Below, one piece after another: positions 30,601 through 39,730 of a DNA stretch of 64,000 bases; within the stretch, counting starts at the first letter, position 1; the number at the start of each line of letters is the position of its first letter. Source of the DNA: Mycolicibacterium austroafricanum (GTDB lineage Bacteria > Actinomycetota > Actinomycetes > Mycobacteriales > Mycobacteriaceae); assembly GCF_902705885.1 (NCBI RefSeq), contig NZ_CACSIP010000011.1:49134-113133 (forward strand), written 5' to 3'. Both the position numbers and the translations under genes were made by a program. The notes under the pieces were generated by a model that saw only the letters and a list, made by a program, of their open reading frames with translations, was not told where the DNA came from and made no database searches.

Positions 30601-33115
30601 GGCTGACCTCCACGAAGGTCGCGTTGTCGGCGCCCGCGGTGGCCACCGCGCGTGCGAACCGCACCGGGTTGCGCAGGTTGGCCACCCAGTGGGCGGCGTC
30701 GAAGACGCAGGACCCGTCGGTGGGCCGCTCGTCGGTGGTGACGATGATCGGGATCGTGGGCTGCCTGGACGTCAGCCCCGCCAGCTCGCTGCGCAGGTCG
30801 TCGAGGATCGGATCGATGATCGGGTGGTGCGAGGCCACGTCGACGTCGACCCGTCGGGCCAGCCGGTCCTGGGCATCCACCACTGCGATCGCGGCGTCGA
30901 CCTGCTCTGGCGGTCCGGCGATCACCGTCTGGTGCGGCGAGGCGTACACGGCCACCGTCAATCCGGGATGCTCGGCGATCAGTTCCTCGGCGGCTGCGGC
31001 GTCGAGTTCGAGCAGGGCCATCGCGCCCTGCCCCGACAGCCGCTTCATCAGCCGCGACCGGGTGGCGATCACCTTGAGGCCGTCCGCCGGGGTCAGGGCC
31101 CCGCCGACCACCGCGGCGGTCACCTCGCCCATGGAATGTCCGATCACGGCGTCGGGCGTCACACCGTAGGACCGCCACAGCGCGGTCAGGGCGAGCTGGA
31201 CGCCCACCAGCACCGGCTGGATCCGGTCGATGCCGACCACGGTTTCTCCCGAGGTCAGCACGTCGCGCAGCGAGAAGCCGACCTGCGCGACGAAGTCGGG
31301 TTCCAGTTCGTCCACGGCCGCGGCGAACGCCGGCTCGTCGGCCAGCAGTCGCCTGCCCATGCCGGCCCACTGCGAGCCCTGTCCCGAGTACAGGAACACG
31401 GTGCCCGGCCCGAGGGAGGGGTTGTTGGGCCCGACAACGCCCGGGGCGGGATAGCCACCGGCGAGGGCACGCAGCCCGGCGATCGCCTGTTCGCGGTCGC
31501 ACGCCGCGACGGTGGCGAACCTGGCGTGCTGAGCCCGGCGGTGGTTCAGGGTCTCCGCGACGTCCGCGAGGCCGGCGGCCGCGCCTGCGGGTGTCTGCAG
31601 CCAGTCGGCCAGACTGCCGGCCTGCGACGCGATCCGGGCCGGGGTCTTACCGCTGACGATCAGCGTGCTGATCGGCGGTTCCGGTTCGGCTGCAACCACT
31701 TCGGCGTCGGGCGCCTGTTCGAGCAGGATGTGGGCGTTGGTCCCGCTGACGCCGAACGACGACACCGCCGCACGGCGCGGCCGGCCCGCCGGGGTGGTCG
31801 GCCATTCGAGTGGCTCCGCGGCGATGGTGAAGCGCGACGCCGCCTCACCGGCTTGCGGGGTCAGCTTCTTGAAGTACAGCTGTTTCGGGATGAAGCCGTG
31901 GTGGACGCTCAGCACGGTCTTGATGAAGCCGGTGACGCCGGCCGCGGACTCCAGGTGACCCAGGTTGGTCTTTACCGAACCCAGCACCAGGGGCGCCGAC
32001 TCCTGGCGGTCCCCGTAGACGGTGCCGAGCGCGTCCAGCTCGATCGGGTCGCCCAGTGCGGTGCCGGTGCCGTGCGCCTCGATGTAGTCGATGTCGGCGG
32101 GCGCCAGCCGGGACGTCTCCAGCGCCTTGCGCATCAGCTCCTGCTGCGCCGGGCCGTTGGGGACGGTCTGGCCGCTGCTGGCGCCGTCCTGGTTGACGGC
32201 CGAACCGCGGACCACCGCGAGCACCCGGTCCCCGTCGCGCAGCGCGTCGGTCAGCCGCTTGAGCACGACGACGCCGCAGCCCTCGCTGCGGACGTAGCCG
32301 TCGGCGTCGGCGTCGAAGGTCTTGCACAGGCCGTCGGGGGCCAGCATCCCCCACCGCGAACACGCGATGTTGTTCTCCGGGCTCAGGATCAGGTTGACCC
32401 CGGCGGCCAGGGCGTGGTCACTCTCCCGGCGGCGCAGGCTCTGGCAGGCCAGGTGGATCGACACCAGCGACGACGAACAGGCGGTGTCGCTGACCACCGC
32501 GGGCCCGCGGATCCCCAGGAAGTACGACAGCCGGCCGGCCGCGAAGTTGGGCGCGTTGCCGAACGGGATGTACGGGTCGATGTCCTCGGGACGCAAGGTG
32601 CCGACCACCGAGTGGTAGTAGTCGTTGGTGGTCAGCCCGACGAACACGCCGGTCGCCGACCCGCGGAGGGTCCGTGGGTTGATGCCCGCGTTCTCCAGCG
32701 CCTCCCAGGCCACCTCCAGCAGCAGCCGCTGCTGAGGGTCCATCGCGGCGGCCTCGCGCGGGGCGATGGAGAAGAACTCCGCATCGAACTCGTCGGGCTG
32801 CCACGACGTCAGGAAACCGCCCTCGCGGTTGCAGATGGTGCCGGGCACGGTGTGGTCCGCCGAGTAGAACTCGTCGGCGTCCCACCGGTCGGCAGGCACC
32901 CGAACGACACCACTTTCGCCGTCGGACAGCAACTTCCAGAACTCGTCGGCGTTGCCGACACCACCGGGCAGCCGACAACCGATGCCGACCACGGCGATCG
33001 GCTCGGTCTCCGCCTGCTCCGCGATCTCCAGCCGCGCGCTCAGATCGTCGATCTTGCGCAGTGCCTCGGTGATGATCGCCCGGCGATCCGGCGATGCTGG
33101 CGATGTTTGGGTCAT
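27638..33115 (-). CDS. Type I PKS module with unusual order KS-AT-KR-DH-ACP
   Basis: The protein has 1825 residues. A coiled-coil docking head ([20 protein letters not shown], PpsC-like from memory) precedes the KS ~40-460. The AT has GHSMGE and VASH. The KR has GATGNVG near 1160, Ser1286 and Tyr1299 in YTAAN. A hotdog dehydratase-like domain follows at ~1415-1675 with His1444 in [10 protein letters not shown] and Asp1597 in IDAAVH. The ACP has Ser1737 in GLDSMM. The acidic tail ends in a [11 protein letters not shown] docking motif. A DH after the KR is not the textbook order. No enoyl reductase is present, unlike PpsC (KS-AT-DH-ER-KR-ACP, ~2188 residues). Six bases separate it from the upstream PKS gene. 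Confidence 0.88.
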   Translation of the reverse strand: MTQTSPASPDRRAIITEALRKIDDLSARLEIAEQAETEPIAVVGIGCRLPGGVGNADEFWKLLSDGESGVVRVPADRWDADEFYSADHTVPGTICNREGGFLTSWQPDEFDAEFFSIAPREAAAMDPQQRLLLEVAWEALENAGINPRTLRGSATGVFVGLTTNDYYHSVVGTLRPEDIDPYIPFGNAPNFAAGRLSYFLGIRGPAVVSDTACSSSLVSIHLACQSLRRRESDHALAAGVNLILSPENNIACSRWGMLAPDGLCKTFDADADGYVRSEGCGVVVLKRLTDALRDGDRVLAVVRGSAVNQDGASSGQTVPNGPAQQELMRKALETSRLAPADIDYIEAHGTGTALGDPIELDALGTVYGDRQESAPLVLGSVKTNLGHLESAAGVTGFIKTVLSVHHGFIPKQLYFKKLTPQAGEAASRFTIAAEPLEWPTTPAGRPRRAAVSSFGVSGTNAHILLEQAPDAEVVAAEPEPPISTLIVSGKTPARIASQAGSLADWLQTPAGAAAGLADVAETLNHRRAQHARFATVAACDREQAIAGLRALAGGYPAPGVVGPNNPSLGPGTVFLYSGQGSQWAGMGRRLLADEPAFAAAVDELEPDFVAQVGFSLRDVLTSGETVVGIDRIQPVLVGVQLALTALWRSYGVTPDAVIGHSMGEVTAAVVGGALTPADGLKVIATRSRLMKRLSGQGAMALLELDAAAAEELIAEHPGLTVAVYASPHQTVIAGPPEQVDAAIAVVDAQDRLARRVDVDVASHHPIIDPILDDLRSELAGLTSRQPTIPIIVTTDERPTDGSCVFDAAHWVANLRNPVRFARAVATAGADNATFVEVSPHPLLGYAIKDTLAGLAGGENPDATSHLSLATLQRDANDTVAFHTNLNATHTVRPPKVPHRPGPRVQLPATPWHHTHHWIQTSKKPEPVQHNGAAVSSTHPDGGFHKWFHRLSWPVRELGLAGADGSWLVLSDESGADLAELLGPKSRSLPLSVLADDDSAGSVRAALTGVDHVVYAPSTPSGRLDAAAGYQVFGELRRLVVALAGAAPAPRLFVVTRNAQPIADGDRANPAHAVLWGQGRTLALEHPEFWGGLVDVDDTVPPELLAQYLKAEAAAEADQPDGDDQVVYRSGERRVPRLQPHPLPAAALTRLESGTSHMVVGATGNVGPYLIRQLAEMGASTVVAVSRRGTGLAELAAELADSGTTLVEVAADAADETAMAAVFDRFGADLPPLDGVYLASLAGGEALLTEMTDDDVNPMFRSKIDAAVVLHKLTLKTPVRRFVLFSSITGLLGSRAVAHYTAANAFADAFGYARRALGLAATVVDWGLWKSWSDAQPQMKAAGLEPMPNDVAIRLLPAVLSPDAGVHTVVAGADWARLADAYRMRAAVKVLDHLVCAPGADSGDLEALPTPAWGTVLGEPVTGTTHDHLWRARLLPDARPYPVAHRVRGVEVVPVSVLLQTLSTAAAQFADSSVVGDVRFEYPIVADQPKAIHVVADATSLSVWSSPGPDSPEQRWTRHAGAELSTAPGDTPQGDQSPGAEKFDGASIAALQQASGVEGQPFTWTVTGCATTAAGVRADVELPESAESAVSLSAALIDAAVHVARLADAANDQLLLPAGVESVEVAAGLTAGHGVVEVYRRAGEADGLVVDVLVKAADGSTSVDIRGLAYTAVESVSAPAADETTSATTDVVDWASMSHKQTVSELRMRLRAILARELGMPEDAVDFDMPFPELGLDSMMAMNLLRDAKALVRIDLSATMLWNHPSISQMSEFVAELLAPMQQAAEDSEETEGSEDSSDSFSVLDELFESIESEVDSATAGSEGAI

Positions 33116-33121
33116 GTCGCT

Positions 33122-36100
33122 CTAACTCAATCTTTCGGACAGTCTGGCGAGGAGTTCGTCCTCGGCCAGGTCGTCGTAGGCGTCTTCCGTGACGTTGCTG
33201 GCGGTTGCGACCCCGTTGTCGGTACCGGCGGTCTCGATTATCTCAGGAAGTATCGACGCCAGATAATCGGTGAGGGCTTCGATGGTCGGATAGTCGAAAA
33301 CCACCGAGGCCGGGAGCACCTCGCCGAGGCTCTCGCTCAGCGACCGCTGCAGGGTCACACTCATCAGCGAATCCATGCCGAACTGGAAGAACCCCACCGT
33401 CGGATCCATGGTGTGTGCCGAGGTCCGGCCCATCGCGGCCGCGACCTGCGCGCTGACATGATCGGCGAGCAGATCGATCCGCTGCTCGGGCTCACACTCC
33501 CGGAGTTGCTTCCGGAACGTGGTGTCCGACGACAGCGCGACGGACCCGTCGACCGTCTCGTCGTTGAGCAGGTCGTCGAGTATGTGCAGCTCCGCACGGG
33601 TGCGATAGGCCGTGGCCAGCCTCGGCCAGTCGGCGGCGACGACCGTGGCCCGGGCCGGCGCCTGAGGCCCGACAAACGACCGCAACGCGGTGATCGCCAC
33701 CGCGTCCTCCATCGGTTCCAGCCCCGACTCCGCCGTCGCCTGGCGCTCGAACCCGGTCTGGACGTCGGCCAGCGACTTCCACAACCCCCAGTTGATCGCG
33801 CACCCGGGGAGCCCCGCGGCGCGCCGGGCGTAGGCGAAGGTGTCCAGGTAGGTGGTGGTCGCGGCGTAATGCGCCAGCCAGCGGGAGCCGAGCACCCCGG
33901 AGATCGACGAGAACAGCACGAACTGCTGCACCGGGTGGTCCAGGGACAGCTTGTGCAGTGCCGCCGCCGCGTCCATTTTCGGCCGGAACATCGCGAGGAC
34001 GTCGTCGTGCGTCATCTCGGCCAGGGTCACCGGACCGCCGCTCATCGCCGCGAGATAGATACCCGCCAGCGGCGGCAGGTCGGTGCCGAACCGGTCGAAC
34101 AGCGTCCGCAGCGACGCCTCGTCGGCGGCATCGGCGGCCGCGGCGACGACCGTGGTGCCGCGGGGCGCCAACCGGGCGGTGATCTCGTCGAGCCGGGTGC
34201 CCGGGTTGCGGGACACCGCGACGACGGTCCGCGCGCCCATCGTCGCGAGCTGCTCGATGATCTGCGGGCCCAGGTTGCCGGTCGCGCCGATGACCAGATG
34301 GGCGCCGTCGGGATCGAGGGCTTCGGCCTCGGGCGCGGCGGCGGGCGGCAGCGCGTGCACCAGTCGGGCCACCCGGCGGGTGCCCGCCCGGAACACGATC
34401 TGGTCCTCACCGTCACTGGCGTGGGCCTCGGCAGACACCCAGCGGGCCGCGACCACCGCAGGCACCGATTCGTCGATGTCGACGACCGCGCCCCAGATCT
34501 CCGGGTGCTCCAGGGCCAGTGTGCGGCCCAGACCCCACAACACCGCGTGCGCGGGGTTGGCACGGTCCCCCTCGGCCGTGGGCTGCGCGTTGCGGGTCAG
34601 CAGGAACAGCTTCGGCCCCCGGTCACTCGCGGCGGCCGCCGAGGCGACGACGCGGCCCGTCTCGAAGATGCGGTAACCCAGCTCGTCGTCGTCGCTCACC
34701 GGGGGCGCGTACAGCACGTGAGTGGCCTTCGTGACGGCCTCGGCGAGCGCGACCGGCTCCGCTGCCGCGGGCGACGTCGTGACCGAGGAGCGCTCCCCCA
34801 GCAGCGTGGCCAGCTGGCCGGCCACCACGTCGTCGCCGATCACCAGCCAGCGGCCCTCGACGGGGTCGACGTTCGGGTCCGGTGCCCCGACGAGGGGTTT
34901 GACCGGCCAGGTGAGTTCACAGAACCACTCGGGTGGAACGATGCTGTCCGCCGGCAGCGCGCCGGCGTGGCCACCACCGACCCGGCGCAGCGGGCGTACG
35001 TCCACCCAGTGCCGGGTGCGGTGCCACGGGGTGGCGGGCAGCACGGTGTGCGGTTCGGCGCCGAGCGGGGACTGTGGCGGGCGGGAGGTGTGGGTGGCGT
35101 TCAGGTTGGCATGGAACGTGACGGTGTCGTCGGTGTCGCGCGCCAGCGTGCCCAGCGTCAGGTGACCCTGCTCCCCCGCCAGCGTGTCGCTGATCGGCTG
35201 ACCCAGCACGGCGTGCGGGCTGACCTCGATGAAGGTGCCGTGATCTGTCGCCGCGGCGGTGATGGCCTGGCTGAACCGGACGGGCCTGCGCACGTTGTCC
35301 ACCCAGTAGTCGGCGTCCAGTACCGGCGACGACGCCGGATCGGTGACCGTGGACAGGAACGGCAGCGTGGGGATGCTCGGCCGCACATCGGCCAGCGCGG
35401 CGCGGATGTCCGGCAGCACCGGGTCCATCAGCGCGGTGTGCGACGCGACCACCATGTTGACCCGGCGGGCGAAGGTGTTCTGTGCCGTGACCGCGGCGAT
35501 GACGGCGTCGACCTGGCCGGGCAGGCCCGCGACCACGGTCTGTCGCGGCGACAGATGACCCGCGATCTCGACGCTCGGGTGGTCGGCGATCGCGGCGACG
35601 GCGGCGTCGGCGTCGAGGGTGAGCAGTGCCACGGCGCCCTGCCCGGCGAGGCGGGACATGATCGCGGATCGCTGTGCGATCACCTTGAGGCCGTCGGCGA
35701 GGGTGAGCGCTCCGGCGACGACGGCCGCGGTGACCTCGCCCATGGAGTGGCCGATCACCGCGTCGGGATGTACTCCGTAGGAACGCCACAACTCGGTCAG
35801 CGCCAGCTGAAGACCCATCAGCACCGGTTGCACCTGGGCGTCGCCGCTGACGGGTTCCCCGCCGGTGATGATGTCGCGCAGCGAGAAGCCGACCTGCTCG
35901 ACGAACACCGGTTCGATGTCGGCCAGCGCCTGGGCGAACACCGGCTCGTCGGTGAGCAGCCGTCGCGCCATGCCGGCCCACTGCGAGCCCTGCCCGGAGT
36001 AGACGAACACGGTGCCCGGCTTGGGACTGCCCGATGCTGCGCCAACCACGCCGGGGGCCGACTGCCCGGCCGCCAGGGCCCGAAGTCCGGCGACCGCCTG

Positions 36101-37912
36101 CGCGGTGTCGCGTGCGACGACGGTGGCGAACGCGCCGTGCTGGGAGCGGTGGTGGTTGAGGGTGTGCGCCACGTCGCTCAGCGAGGCCTCGGCGCCGGGG
36201 CCGGTCATCCAGTCGGCCACCATCGCCGCCTGCGATGCGATGCGTTCGGGTGTCTTGCCCGACACCACGAGGGTCGTCACCGCGGGTGCCTCGGCCGCGG
36301 GCGACGGAATCGTCACCGGCGCTTGCTCGATCACCACGTGGGCGTTGGTGCCGCCGAACCCGAAGGAGGAGACCCCCGCCCGCCGCGGCCGGCCTGCCGG
36401 CGCCCAGTCGGTGTGCTCGTCGACGACCTTCAACCGCAGTTTGTCGAACGGGATGTGCGGGTTCGGGTTCCGGTAGTCCAGGTTCGCCGGGATCTTGTTG
36501 TGCTGCAGGGACAGCACGGCTTTGGCGAAGCCGGCGATGCCCGCCGCGGCCTCGAGGTGACCGAGGTTGGACTTGACCGCGCCGATCAACAACGGGGCGT
36601 CGGCTGGGCGGCCCTTACCCAGCACCGTGCCGAGCGCGCGCGCCTCGATCGGGTCCCCCAGCAGGGTTCCGGTCCCGTGCGCCTCGACGTAGTCGACCTC
36701 CCGGGGGCTCACCCCCGCCGTCGAATACGCCGCCCGCAGCACCGCCATCTGCGCGGACGGATTCGGCGCCATCAGACCGTTGGAGCGCCCGTCCTGGTTG
36801 ACCGCCGACCCGCGGATCACTGCCAGCACCCGGTCTCCATCACGCTGAGCGTCGGAAAGCCGCTTGAGCACCGCGACCCCGCAGCCCTCGCCGCGGACGA
36901 AACCGTCTGCGTCGGCGTCGAAGGCATGGCACTGTCCGGTCGGCGACATCGCCTCGGCCTGGTCCAGGCTGCGCGTGCCTGCGGGTGAGAGCAGCAGGTT
37001 CACGCCGGCGGCCAGGGCGAGGTCGGAGTCGCCGGTGCGCAGGCTCTGCGTGGCGAGGTGAATGGCCACCAGCGACGACGAGCACGCCGTGTCGATGGTC
37101 ACCGAGGGGCCGCGCAGATCGAAGAAGTAGGACACCCGGTTGGCGATGATGCTGATCGAGGCACCGGTGCCGTACCAGGCGTCCACCCCGCTCAGATCCG
37201 TCGAACCCAGCTGCGCGTAATCGCCGGCACTGGCTCCGGCGAACACGCCGGTGCGGCTCTCGGCGAGCGCATCCATCGGGATGCCCGCATGTTCCAGTGC
37301 TTCGTGGGTGACCTCCAGCAGCAGCCGCTGCTGCGGGTCCATCCGGGTGGCCTCCCGCGGGATGATCTCGAAGAACTCCGCGTCGAATGCGTCGATGTCA
37401 CGCAGGAACGAACCCCATTTGGTGGTACCGGCCAGCGCGGCAGCGCCCTCGGGTGTGCCGTCGTCGAACCACGACCAACGGTCCTCGGGAACCTCGCGCA
37501 CCGAGGATCGCCCCTCGGTGAGGAAGTCCCAGTACGCGTCCGGGCCTTCGATGTTGCCGTCGAGGTCGGGACCGCCGGGCAGGCGCAGACCGAGGCCGAT
37601 CACGGCGACCGGTTCGTCCATCGAGGCCGGGCGATCCTGGTCGGCGGCGTCCCCGACGGGCTCGACCTCGCCGCCCGTCAGGTACTTGGCCAGCGCGTCG
37701 ACCGTCGGGTACTGCCAGAAATCCACCGGGGAGACGGTGCGTCCCAAAAACTCCGACAACACACCGGTGAGGACCACCGCGTCCCGCGACCCCACCCCGA
37801 GGTCGTGCATCGACGCTCCGCGGTCGATGTGCTCCGGACTGCAGCCGTTATTCGTGACCAGGTAGTCGACCAACCAACGACGAACAGCAGCCTCGTCGAA
37901 AGCAGAGGTCAT
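33122..37912 (-). CDS. Initiating type I PKS (ACP-KS-AT-KR-ACP), partner of the second FAAL
   Basis: The protein has 1596 residues. An N-terminal carrier domain (residues 1-85, Ser42 in GVGSRDAV) of the kind loaded by fatty acyl-AMP ligases precedes the KS ~100-530 (Cys277), an AT with GHSMGE and VASH, a KR (GATGNLG ~1209, Ser1336, Tyr1349), and the ACP Ser1515 in FGMDSL. The usual Asn four residues after the catalytic Tyr is Thr (YAATT). There is no dehydratase, so a beta-hydroxyl should remain. The tail ELLARLSERLS differs from that of the other initiation protein. The ATG overlaps the FAAL stop (ATGA). It resembles PpsB in reductive content but PpsA in its N-terminal carrier. Confidence 0.9.
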   Translation of the reverse strand: MTSAFDEAAVRRWLVDYLVTNNGCSPEHIDRGASMHDLGVGSRDAVVLTGVLSEFLGRTVSPVDFWQYPTVDALAKYLTGGEVEPVGDAADQDRPASMDEPVAVIGLGLRLPGGPDLDGNIEGPDAYWDFLTEGRSSVREVPEDRWSWFDDGTPEGAAALAGTTKWGSFLRDIDAFDAEFFEIIPREATRMDPQQRLLLEVTHEALEHAGIPMDALAESRTGVFAGASAGDYAQLGSTDLSGVDAWYGTGASISIIANRVSYFFDLRGPSVTIDTACSSSLVAIHLATQSLRTGDSDLALAAGVNLLLSPAGTRSLDQAEAMSPTGQCHAFDADADGFVRGEGCGVAVLKRLSDAQRDGDRVLAVIRGSAVNQDGRSNGLMAPNPSAQMAVLRAAYSTAGVSPREVDYVEAHGTGTLLGDPIEARALGTVLGKGRPADAPLLIGAVKSNLGHLEAAAGIAGFAKAVLSLQHNKIPANLDYRNPNPHIPFDKLRLKVVDEHTDWAPAGRPRRAGVSSFGFGGTNAHVVIEQAPVTIPSPAAEAPAVTTLVVSGKTPERIASQAAMVADWMTGPGAEASLSDVAHTLNHHRSQHGAFATVVARDTAQAVAGLRALAAGQSAPGVVGAASGSPKPGTVFVYSGQGSQWAGMARRLLTDEPVFAQALADIEPVFVEQVGFSLRDIITGGEPVSGDAQVQPVLMGLQLALTELWRSYGVHPDAVIGHSMGEVTAAVVAGALTLADGLKVIAQRSAIMSRLAGQGAVALLTLDADAAVAAIADHPSVEIAGHLSPRQTVVAGLPGQVDAVIAAVTAQNTFARRVNMVVASHTALMDPVLPDIRAALADVRPSIPTLPFLSTVTDPASSPVLDADYWVDNVRRPVRFSQAITAAATDHGTFIEVSPHAVLGQPISDTLAGEQGHLTLGTLARDTDDTVTFHANLNATHTSRPPQSPLGAEPHTVLPATPWHRTRHWVDVRPLRRVGGGHAGALPADSIVPPEWFCELTWPVKPLVGAPDPNVDPVEGRWLVIGDDVVAGQLATLLGERSSVTTSPAAAEPVALAEAVTKATHVLYAPPVSDDDELGYRIFETGRVVASAAAASDRGPKLFLLTRNAQPTAEGDRANPAHAVLWGLGRTLALEHPEIWGAVVDIDESVPAVVAARWVSAEAHASDGEDQIVFRAGTRRVARLVHALPPAAAPEAEALDPDGAHLVIGATGNLGPQIIEQLATMGARTVVAVSRNPGTRLDEITARLAPRGTTVVAAAADAADEASLRTLFDRFGTDLPPLAGIYLAAMSGGPVTLAEMTHDDVLAMFRPKMDAAAALHKLSLDHPVQQFVLFSSISGVLGSRWLAHYAATTTYLDTFAYARRAAGLPGCAINWGLWKSLADVQTGFERQATAESGLEPMEDAVAITALRSFVGPQAPARATVVAADWPRLATAYRTRAELHILDDLLNDETVDGSVALSSDTTFRKQLRECEPEQRIDLLADHVSAQVAAAMGRTSAHTMDPTVGFFQFGMDSLMSVTLQRSLSESLGEVLPASVVFDYPTIEALTDYLASILPEIIETAGTDNGVATASNVTEDAYDDLAEDELLARLSERLS

Positions 37913-39645
37913 GTAGTGACGTCCAGACGACTGAAACCGTCGTTGCGGTACAGCTCGACAGATGCGGCGCGGCGAACCTTGCCGCTGGTCGTCAACGGAA
38001 GCGAACCGGGCCCGACCAACGCGAGGTCGGCGAGCCGGACACTGTGGGTCATCGAGATGGCCGAGGTGACCTGCTGCTTGACCGATTCCAGCACTTCTGG
38101 TTCGACCTGCTTCTTCAGCTCGGCGATCACCACCAGCTTCTCGGTGGCGTCGTCGGGAACCGAGATCGCCGCCACCCGACCCCCGGTGAACTCGGCGACG
38201 GTGGCCTCGATGTCATCGGGATAGTGGTTGCGGCCGTCGACGATCAGCAGATCCTTGATTCGGCCGATGATGAACAGCTCGTCGTCGAACATCACCCCGA
38301 GGTCCCCGGTGCGCAGCCACGGACCCTTCGGGGTTCCCGCGGTCGGCTCACCCAGCTGGGCGGCGAACAACTCGCTCAGCTTCGGGTTGTGCCAGTAACC
38401 GGCGGCAACATGGTCACCGTGCAGCCAGACCTCGCCGATCTTGCCCGCCGGATTCTCCACGCAGGTGTCGGGATCGACCACCCGCGCCGTCGTCGACCGC
38501 ACGGCGCCGCACCCGATCAGCTCTGTGCCGGACGCACCTGGATCTTCACACCGCTCCGCATGCCCGGCGGCCAGCTTCTCGACGTCGAAGCGCACCGAGG
38601 TGGGCGGACGGCCTCCCGCCGACGCCGCCACGTACACCGTCGCCTCGGCCAGGCCATAGGACGGGCGCATCGCCGAATCCGGGAGCCCGAACGCGGCGAA
38701 CCGTTCGTTGAAGCGACGGACCGTCGATCCGTGCACCCGCTCGGCGCCGTTGATCATCACCACCACGCCGCTGAGGTCCTTGTCCGCGAGGTCCTCGTCG
38801 CGGGTCCGCTTGACCGCCAGCTCGAAGGCGAAGTTGGGGGCCGCGGTGAAAGCGCTGGTGTTCGAACCCAGCTGTTGCATCCAGCGCGACGGCTTCTGCA
38901 TGAACGCGATCGGGCTCATCAGCACCGCCGGACGACCCAGCACCATCGGGATGAACACGCCGACGATCAGACCCATGTCGTGATAGAAGGGCAGCCACGA
39001 CACGATCGTGGTGTCCTCCGGCACGCCGGCCGGGTAGGCCTCGTAGTAGTCGGCCAGCAACTGCTCCAGGTTGACGACGACGTTGCGGTGGGTGACCACC
39101 ACGCCGGCGGGGCTGCGCGTCGACCCCGACGTGTACTGCAGGTAGGCCGTCTTGGGGAGCGACGCCTGCGGTGCCGGCTTGGGCGGGGAGTCGAAGTCGA
39201 GCGAATCGACCTCGATGAATTTGGGCGACCGCTGCGCCGGGCCCGCCTGACCGTATCTGCGGACGTCGTCGACGACGGCCGAAGTGGTCAGCACCACCAC
39301 CGGCTCCGAGTCCTTCATCGCGCCGGTGACCCGCTCGTCATGATGACGCGTCTGCGGCATCGACAGCGGGACCGCGACGAAGCCGGCCTGGATGGCGCCG
39401 AGGAAGCCGACGATGTACTCCAGGCTCTGAGGCGCCAGGATCACCGCCCGGTCCCCGGGGGAGCCGGCCTTCGCCAGCTTCTCCGCGACGATCTGGGCGC
39501 GCTCGTACACCTCGGACCAGGTCAGGCTCTCGGACACCCCGGCGGGGTCGGCCTCGTAGTCGACGAAGGTGTACGCGATGTCGTCGGGCTGCTGCCGTGC
39601 GCGGTCGGCGAGCACCGCAGGGATCGTGGCATCAGAGGGCGGCAT
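37909..39645 (-). CDS. Fatty acyl-AMP ligase (second FAAL)
   Basis: This 578-residue adenylating enzyme has AMP-binding motif YTSGSTRSPAG, LPFYHDMG, PSYGLAEATVY, LRTGDLG and the hinge GRIKDLLIVDGRNHYPDDIE characteristic of FadD26-type FAALs, which make acyl-AMP and load an ACP rather than making acyl-CoA. The length matches FadD26 (~583). GAAAGG precedes the ATG. It ends in RLDVTT overlapping the next PKS start, exactly as the other FAAL does. It is expected to activate a fatty acid starter for the N-terminal carrier of the PKS at 33122-37912. Confidence 0.92.
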   Translation of the reverse strand: MPPSDATIPAVLADRARQQPDDIAYTFVDYEADPAGVSESLTWSEVYERAQIVAEKLAKAGSPGDRAVILAPQSLEYIVGFLGAIQAGFVAVPLSMPQTRHHDERVTGAMKDSEPVVVLTTSAVVDDVRRYGQAGPAQRSPKFIEVDSLDFDSPPKPAPQASLPKTAYLQYTSGSTRSPAGVVVTHRNVVVNLEQLLADYYEAYPAGVPEDTTIVSWLPFYHDMGLIVGVFIPMVLGRPAVLMSPIAFMQKPSRWMQQLGSNTSAFTAAPNFAFELAVKRTRDEDLADKDLSGVVVMINGAERVHGSTVRRFNERFAAFGLPDSAMRPSYGLAEATVYVAASAGGRPPTSVRFDVEKLAAGHAERCEDPGASGTELIGCGAVRSTTARVVDPDTCVENPAGKIGEVWLHGDHVAAGYWHNPKLSELFAAQLGEPTAGTPKGPWLRTGDLGVMFDDELFIIGRIKDLLIVDGRNHYPDDIEATVAEFTGGRVAAISVPDDATEKLVVIAELKKQVEPEVLESVKQQVTSAISMTHSVRLADLALVGPGSLPLTTSGKVRRAASVELYRNDGFSRLDVTT

Positions 39646-39730
39646 CAGTGAATCCTTTCGAATCGACTCCCGACATGTCCATGGTCTCGCGTGCCGGGTG
39701 AATTCGAGAAATCGAGTCTGGTGGGGGGCA

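Noticed and set aside
28640..36988. A 2782-codon open frame on the plus strand opposite the PKS genes
   Set aside because: It is antisense to two PKS genes with clear domains, has Arg/Gly/Val/His-rich low-information composition and no domain. It is the usual high-GC shadow frame.
37690..37912. Possible frameshift or gene fusion where an ACP precedes the KS in the second initiator
   Set aside because: The frame is continuous and the same N-terminal carrier is present in the PpsA-like protein, so it is a genuine loading domain.
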